Assembly (NCBI GenBank): GCA_014607495.2
Contig: CP053149.1
Span: 16,008,120-16,072,119 of the forward strand
Source of the DNA: Carposina sasakii
Taxonomy: Eukaryota > Arthropoda > Insecta > Lepidoptera > Carposinidae
Reading direction: 5' to 3'
DNA length: 64,000 bases
Both the position numbers and the translations under genes were made by a program. Position 1 is the first letter of the stretch; each line of letters begins with the position of its first letter. A model generated the notes under the pieces. That model was given only the letters and a program-made list of their open reading frames with translations. It was not told where the DNA came from and ran no database searches. Of the stretch, positions 58,124 to 64,000 are shown in pieces.

Positions 58124-60213
58124 GTTACCTGATACGGGACAGCCTCCAATACTCGTATCTCTAGTAGACAATGCAAAATTGGAACTGAAAACTCCAGATG
58201 AATTGTTATTTACCAACGATTCCGAACAGCACAACGATACGAAGACATTCACCATTGTAGATAGTAAAGATGATTCGAATGAAGCTAAAGATAAAAGTGT
58301 CAGTACAGACACCAGTGAGCAGCGTCTTATAGTCAAAGCTAAGCCTATGCATGAAACCAGATTAGCTGAAGAAGCATTTCAAACCACTACTCCATTAACT
58401 ATAGAAGTAGATAGTACTACAGAATCTCACATCGAAGAGCTAAGTGAACAAGATAAGGAAAACATTCCAGTCAAACCAGTAACGCCCCAAGAAGACATAC
58501 CTTCGTTCTCAGAATGGGCACAGAAGCAGCTAGCAGAGGCAGAAAAGAAAGACACCGTTCTAAATCATTCGACTCAACCTAGTCATAGCAATACGAATTT
58601 TAGTAGTAAAAGTACTAAAGTACGGTCAAAAAACTACGCGTCTTTGGTCTGTGGGTCCAAAATAGTGGCTGTGAACCCAGAGGCGGGTTCAGCCAGCTCC
58701 ATCTTGTCTCCTAATAGGGACGAGTATATGCTCAACACGTGCAACAGTCGCATCTGGTTCGTCGTCGAGCTTTGCGAAGCTGTTCAAGCACAAAAAATTG
58801 AAATCGCTAACTTCGAACTATTCTCGTCGACTCCTAAAGACTTCGTGGTTTATTTCAGCGATCGATTTCCCACCCGAGAATGGACTAGTGTCGGTCAGTT
58901 TACAGCCAAAGACATTAGAGACGTGCAGAGTTTCGATTTATACCCACATTTATTTGGTAAATTCATTAAAGTAGAATTATTATCCCACCATGGCTCTGAA
59001 CATTACTGCCCAGTATCGTTATTCAAAGTATATGGAACCTCAGAATTCGAGGTGCTAGAAAAAGAAAGTTCGCAACATACAGCCCATGTCGATGAGGATG
59101 AAGATGACGAGATAATCGATGTCCCCGATGTTCCTGCAGCTGAGATAGAACCCTCAAAAAATCTGTTTGGGTCAGCACGAGATGCCGTGATGTCCATTAT
59201 GAAAAAAGCTGCTCAAGCCTTAGTTAAAACTGAAGTTCCTAAAAATGTATCAAGTGAACATAATGACACATCTTCGGACGAAATGTACAAACGTTGTTGC
59301 ACGCCCAGCCATATAATAGTATGTGATAATTGTAGTGAAACTCTTTACCATGAAGTGTATGAACTTATTAGTTGTAGCTCCGACAAGTTAACCAGTTTAG
59401 TGCGTCAAGTATTTCTCAGAGAAACATTAAAGTGCACAGGAATCTGCCAGCCTTTCGGCTTAGATTTTAAAAGTACAAAGACAATAGAGTTCAGTGAAGA
59501 ACGTGTTGCTTATTTCCATGCATTGTTCCCAACAAAATATTTAGCTGCTTTGTGTAACATTGCTAGCAATTAAAGAGAAAAAAGTTGTTTTAAATACTAG
59601 TTATGAAACTGAACAAAATGTTACCAGTGCCGTCACTATTGACGACATCCCTCTAGTAATAGATTCAGAAACAGCTTCTGATAATGGAGTAAAAATCGTG
59701 GATAAAACTAATACTGCTACAGACGACGAGAAAATAAATGAAACGCACAAAGAAGATGCAACAGTAATCGAACCTAAAAATGAAGCTGAAGTAATAATTA
59801 TAGATATACAAAAAGATGAGAAGGAGAAAACAGACAGTAATAAAAGGGAAGAAACGCTTCCAGTTATCGATGAAAATACATCACAAGAACAAATTGAAGA
59901 TACTGGGAAAGTTATTTCTGAGACAGAAAAACCATTGGAAACTAAGTTGGAGTCCGAAGAAAAGGATTCAACTAGACTAGACCCCAAAAATGGGAAATTA
60001 GAAACTGTTCAGGAGAAAGCCAGAGAAGGAATTGTTAATGTAATTGAAGAAGGCAATGCAAATGACCAAATGGTTATTGACAATGACAGCTTCATGTCAG
60101 ATTTCGATCAGATGGCAGTTGACCCCACGCCTTCTGGTCAAACGACACAAAACCAGAACCAAGGATCTCCGCAGAAGGAGTCTGTATTCTTGCGATTATC
60201 AAATCGTGTAAAG
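58124..60213 (+). CDS. SUCO/Slp1-like SUN-domain protein, exon 2 (with apparent frame change)
   Basis: From the acceptor at 58123 the frame runs 'LPDTGQPPILVSLVDNAKLE' into an acidic, Ser/Thr-rich luminal chain. It then has 'EDIPSFSEWAQKQLAEAEKK' and a SUN domain (about 58629-59036: 'NYASLVCGSKIVAVNPEAGS', 'SRIWFVVELCEAVQAQKIEI', 'GSEHYCPVSLFKVYG'). These match SUCO (OPT), the animal counterpart of yeast Slp1. SUCO is an ER protein; yeast Slp1, with Emp65, protects soluble ER proteins, and mammalian SUCO supports collagen secretion. After 'YFHALFPTKYLAALCNI' the frame hits TAA at 59571. A +1 frame continues from about 59545 for another 220 codons to 'QKESVFLRLSNRVK' and the donor at 60214, which is conserved SUCO sequence. 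Removing one base makes the full coding length divisible by three. Sequence error or a real indel is likely. Confidence 0.88.
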
Positions 60214-60452
60214 GTGTGTATTCCATTTTTTTTTCTGTAGAAATATATCTAGTCTAAGTTAAGGAAAATTTCATTATACTTAACGTTTTGCAATCTGTTT
60301 ATCTCTGTATGACACCATCACCATCTATATTGCCAAATATAAACATATTTAAATTTTGCATTTATAGAAACTTTCAAGCCGAGTTGTAATAAAATTAAGT
60401 TATCTCTATAGTTACATCATGTATTATAACATTCTCTATCTCTTATTTTCAG

Positions 60453-61463
60453 ACACTAGAACGCAACATGTCGCTCTCCGGGCAGTATTTAGAAGAGCTC
60501 AGTAGACGGTACAAGAAGCAAGTTGAAGAAATGCAAAAGACATTCGAAAAGACTGTACTTCAGATGACAGAGGAAAAGCGAAAAAGCATGGAGAGGGAAC
60601 AAAAGTATGTGGAACAAATGTCGAATTTACAAGTCCAACTAGGTCACATGACTGCCGCCGTGTCGACCCTTATGGACGAAAGAGATAGCTGGTTCGGCAA
60701 CATTACCTTCTTCAAATTCATTATATTTCAATCGATAATTCTTGGGGCAGTACTATATTACATGTCGCATAAACGACCCGCCCCCAAACCAATTATGGTG
60801 CCAATACCGAAGAAAACAAAAAAGAAACAGGACAAATTCAGACGGAAATCTGTCGAAGGCGTGAGCGGTCATGGAACGCCCGCGACAAAGAAACGGAGGC
60901 CGAGTGAGGAAGCTTTACAAATAGCCAGAAAAGCGGTCGAAGAAGTCGATGAAGATGATGGCGAATGGCAAGTAGCCAAAAAGAACAGAAGAAGAAAAAC
61001 GTCTATCCTTCACAGAAATTTGGAGATAGATAGACCGAATTGGACCAGACAGGATAGTATAGGGAAACTACAAGAGAACCCGATACCTCTGGACGAAGAG
61101 GAGTTCTTCGCACCGGTGTCGGAGCCGACAGAGTTCAACGAGAACGTTCCACCGCCGCCCAAGAAGGAGTTACTAAAATCGAACGGGTCGTTTTTCAACA
61201 CTCTGAAGTCGAAAACGATAAAGACGCGGCGACTGTCTTCGCCAGCTTTCCTGAGGACGCTTAGCAGTCGAAGTACTCCCAGTCCTGTGGTGAAACGGAG
61301 TCCGGGAGCCTTGTTCAACGGTAAAACGACGAAGGCCGCGTCAGAGTCTCCAACTGGGAGTCTCTGGTCGGAATCCACGGAGCTCTCGCAGAACGGCCAG
61401 CTCACTGAGAACGGCGGCAAGAAGAAGAAAAGTCTGAAGAATATACTAAAGAAAGTGTTTTGA
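60453..61463 (+). CDS. SUCO/Slp1-like protein, last coding exon (coiled coil, membrane segment, basic tail)
   Basis: The acceptor 'tcttattttcag' (ending 60452) joins phase 0 to exon 2: 'NRVK' then 'TLERNMSLSGQYLEELSRRY', closely matching the same region of vertebrate SUCO. A coiled coil follows (about 60470-60690, 'YKKQVEEMQKTFEKTVLQM'). A single membrane helix (about 60705-60764, 'FFKFIIFQSIILGAVLYYM') is next. The C-terminal tail of about 230 residues is Lys/Arg/Ser-rich and presumably cytosolic, ending 'KKKKSLKNILKKVF'. The stop is at 61461-61463. With the N-terminal signal peptide this gives a type I ER membrane protein with the SUN domain in the lumen. The long minus frame at 61010-61468 is a shadow. 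Confidence 0.93.
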   Translation, partial: TLERNMSLSGQYLEELSRRYKKQVEEMQKTFEKTVLQMTEEKRKSMEREQKYVEQMSNLQVQLGHMTAAVSTLMDERDSWFGNITFFKFIIFQSIILGAVLYYMSHKRPAPKPIMVPIPKKTKKKQDKFRRKSVEGVSGHGTPATKKRRPSEEALQIARKAVEEVDEDDGEWQVAKKNRRRKTSILHRNLEIDRPNWTRQDSIGKLQENPIPLDEEEFFAPVSEPTEFNENVPPPPKKELLKSNGSFFNTLKSKTIKTRRLSSPAFLRTLSSRSTPSPVVKRSPGALFNGKTTKAASESPTGSLWSESTELSQNGQLTENGGKKKKSLKNILKKVF

Positions 61464-62200
61464 AACATATTGTTATTTAATTTAAATTTATAATATCAAT
61501 GTGGATTTCGCAGCTTGTCACTAGCAGGTTAAGATTATTTATTGGTAAATTACGCCGTGGCAGCTTACTATATTGTTTCAATACTCAGTTTTATGCTTGA
61601 TATCAGAATTATTTTTGTGTAATATAATTTATTTGTCTACGAAGCTAGCACGCCTTAAATTGCTAGTGACAGTGCTGTTAAACCGAATCGTGTTAATGTT
61701 TGTAACTTGCTTGCTTACAGCAGAGCGGTACTGTAATTCAATTGCGAAATGTATTGTTTTTATTTAAATTATTGTATATAAATCATGTATTTATTAAGAC
61801 CTCTATAGGTGCCAATTGTGATAATTAGGAAGCCTAATTAATTTAGCAGTTTGATTTGAGTTTTTGACAGGAGAGTGAAATTGCGGATGGATGCGAGAAC
61901 TAGTCGAATGCAGATTGTAAACAAAGATGTTGGCATTAAATGCGTTCAATTTATTACTGTATTTTTTATATCCTTACTCATGACCTTACTCAATTTACAC
62001 ACATGTCACCCTCCTCAAGATATTTGCAGCGATAGATCAAGAGTTCTGTCTGACGTAGGACAAGCTTCAATGGCGTTACAATCAATATGTTAGGTTATGT
62101 TCAAAGTAACTAATAGGTTATGTTAAGTGACTTGCGTTAAATATTTGGTAAACAACGCAATGCAATGCGTTTCAAATAGTTTCAATAGCTATGAAAAATA
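61464..62200 (+). other. Probable 3' UTR of SUCO
   Basis: AT-rich sequence after the stop. AATAAA occurs near 62194 and again near 62300, the latter inside the following foldback element. I cannot decide which site is used. The open frames at 61573-61767 and 61875-62093 show no recognised domain. Confidence 0.4.
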
Positions 62201-62221
62201 AAATAACGAGTATTCATAATG

Positions 62222-63425
62222 AACGGCAAAGAAAGATACAGTTCGCACAAGTGCAAGAGAGATAGCACTATAAATTTTTAAAAACGTTTTTGTAATAATA
62301 AATGACAACAAAAATTGAGGCAAGGACGATATTAATTTGACACTGACGTTGAAAAGTGCGCGAAATACGAAGAGAGAAGATAGCATCTTGCGTTATTGAT
62401 CCTCTCGATACCTGCGCACGCGTCTAATGACACCTCTTACAACCTTCTGCTACCCTGGTACTTTGTGAGCTATTCTTTGCGAATATTCCTCGATTCGTGT
62501 TCAACATGACTGACATCTTTTTAACATTTCACACGCGCCAACGTGAAAAAGGCGCAGTTTTGCTTACGTACGGGCGCTGAATGACGGTACCGCTATTTTA
62601 GGAAACCATAGAAGTAATAAACCTTGAGGTTTTACCGTCTTAAAATAGCGGTCGTATGCAAAGCCACGGTCTCTTTACGGTGCCGACATGTGAAATGTTA
62701 TTTCAAGACAGCTATACGGCGGTACCGCTATCCTCAACCCGAAACAGAAGTAGGTATGTAAGAGGTTAGTTAGTATGTAAGAGTTAGATACTGCGGAATT
62801 GAAGAATTTTAGTAAGAAAACAGTTCACAAGTAGTTGAAGTAGTACTTGTGGGATAACAGAAGTTTGTAAGAGGTGTTAGTTTTGTCCGTTTTACACCGT
62901 ATAGTTCGATGGATGATGGCACTAGTTCTGTGTATATGACCGTATTTTCTGATTCACTCCATACAAAAAAAAATGTTAGTTCCGTTAATCAGGCACTGGA
63001 ATTATTTCCATGAAAGGAATAAGTACAGCTTACAAACTACCAGGATACCAGAAGATTGCAAGAGGTGTAAAGCTTCAGTATCCTTAATATAGCGGTGACG
63101 TCATACGGCGCCAGTACGTACGCAAACCACACGGCCTTTTCACAGTATAGGCAAAAAAAAGAATCGATGAATTTTCTTACTATTTGCCTCACAAAGTACT
63201 AGGGCAGCAGAAGGTTGTAAGAGATGTTCGCTTGCAAACGCATCGAGAGGGACGCAAGATGTTTGCTTCTCGCTCCAACAGTAAGTTCTTTGAATTTCGC
63301 GCACTTGGCCCTACCCTCAATTCTTTGCTGTCATTTATTAACACGGTTTTAAAAAAAATTATATTGCTATCTCTCTTGCGCACATGGGAGCTGTATATTT
63401 TTTGGCGTCCTGCCCTCATTTAAAA
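62222..63425. mobile_element. Foldback element with inverted arms of about 340-390 bp
   Basis: Left arm about 62222-62612, right arm about 63060-63425, inverted. Shared parts are 'caaagtaccagggtagcagaaggttgtaagag' with 'caaagtactagggcagcagaaggttgtaagag', 'tttcgcgcact', 'tgtcatttatta', 'gctatctctcttgc', and 'gcttacgtacgggcgc' with 'gcgccagtacgtacgc'. The roughly 450-bp centre includes another related piece ('cggtgccgacatgtgaaat' at 62680, also near 63610). No coding sequence. Confidence 0.7.
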
Positions 63426-64000
63426 ATAAATTGTTACGAAAACAGTACTGTGACAGCCCGAATACGGTTTTTAGGTATCATTGTTGTCTCTCTTGCACTC
63501 ATGAAAACCGTATCTTTAATTGTTATTCAAAGGTTTTTTTCTTATTAGGAATTTTTCTAGCTGTCGAAACACATCGGCGGCCGCATGAACGATAATGACA
63601 GTTCATTTTACGGTGCCGACATGTGAGAAGTGCCTTGTTTTAAAATGCTACCGTAAGAAACTTCAAAAAGACCCACAAAGTCGCGGGCAGCCGCTAGTAC
63701 AGAATAATTCTAAAATGGAATCTACGCGAAATAAAACTTTCAGTTTAATATTTACTTATTTATAATAATATAAATACATATATATAAGTACATTATTTTA
63801 TTTACAATACATATTGAATTGAGTAACAGCTTACTAATGTAAATAACTCATTATCAAATTACAATAGTAAAAAATGTATTAAATCCCGCATTTATTTTTA
63901 CACATTTACTGCCTCTCCATATTTGCTACATAGCTATTAACTACATATTTGCGTTTCCTTGGCTTTCTAGAGATGCCACTGTATTTGTGTTTGCGTTTTG
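63426..64000. other. Downstream flank with repeat pieces
   Basis: Contains another piece of the foldback family (63478-63640, 'ttgtctctcttgcactcatg', 'cggtgccgacatgtgagaag') and a Helitron 3' end at about 63665-63699 ('aagtcgcgggcagccgctag' before T). The last 300 bp are AT-rich with nothing recognised. Confidence 0.5.

Noticed and set aside
59554..59566. 13-base intron restoring the SUCO frame
   Set aside because: Far below any spliceable intron length. A one-base indel is the simpler explanation.
59601..59987. 128-codon minus-strand Ser-rich frame
   Set aside because: It is the antisense shadow of the acidic SUCO coding sequence.
61010..61468. 152-codon minus-strand frame
   Set aside because: Shadow of the last SUCO exon.
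61875..62093. Small secreted or membrane peptide downstream of SUCO
   Set aside because: Non-ATG start, no conservation evidence, and it lies in the likely 3' UTR.
1..64000. CRISPR array, rRNA genes or viral genes
   Set aside because: No regularly spaced repeats, rRNA-like sequence or viral protein signatures were seen.

Overview
This window looks like AT-rich nuclear DNA from a moth or butterfly (Lepidoptera). The evidence is the host gene with spliced exons and long introns, and a dense load of repeat types I know from lepidopteran genomes: Helitron ends with A-TC...CTAG-T borders, RTE-type LINE tails ending in (GAT)n, tRNA-derived SINEs and many small inverted-repeat MITEs. There is no bacterial-style gene organisation, rRNA, CRISPR array or convincing functional tRNA.

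Layout. From 1 to 9.5 kb is a transposon block. It holds an intact 1085-residue MULE transposase on the minus strand (1892-5149) that also carries SWIM, Ulp1-type protease and PHD domains. Around it are Helitron copies, an RTE reverse-transcriptase tail, MITEs, a cluster of TATCGATA palindromes (7.58-7.99 kb) and a Helitron keeping the last 71 codons of its helicase (9212-9427). From 9.5 to 15.5 kb are more Helitrons, nested inverted-repeat elements, the 3' end of a second non-LTR retrotransposon (13.4-14.3 kb) and a 163-bp tandem duplication.

The one recognised host gene is on the plus strand: the orthologue of SUCO/OPT/Slp1, an ER-membrane SUN-domain protein. Two candidate 5' ends encode signal peptides. 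The distal one has exons at 16018-16076 and 16155-16394. The proximal one is at 54028-54116. Both end in the same splice phase and fit the shared acceptor at 58124. The body is 58124-60213 (SUN domain and acidic luminal region) plus 60453-61463 (coiled coil, membrane segment, basic tail). Exon 2 is split by an apparent one-base frame change near 59545-59570. Without that base the distal form would be 1132 residues and the proximal form 1062.

The 38 kb between the two candidate first exons holds no other gene I can support. It contains SINEs, RTE tails, a repeat family of unknown class with at least 13 copies, MITEs and a very young 2.03-kb tandem duplication (29253-33330). One junction of that duplication falls exactly at a Helitron terminus. 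Downstream of SUCO (62.2-63.4 kb) is a foldback element with arms of several hundred bases. The transposase and the SUCO gene have no evident functional link.
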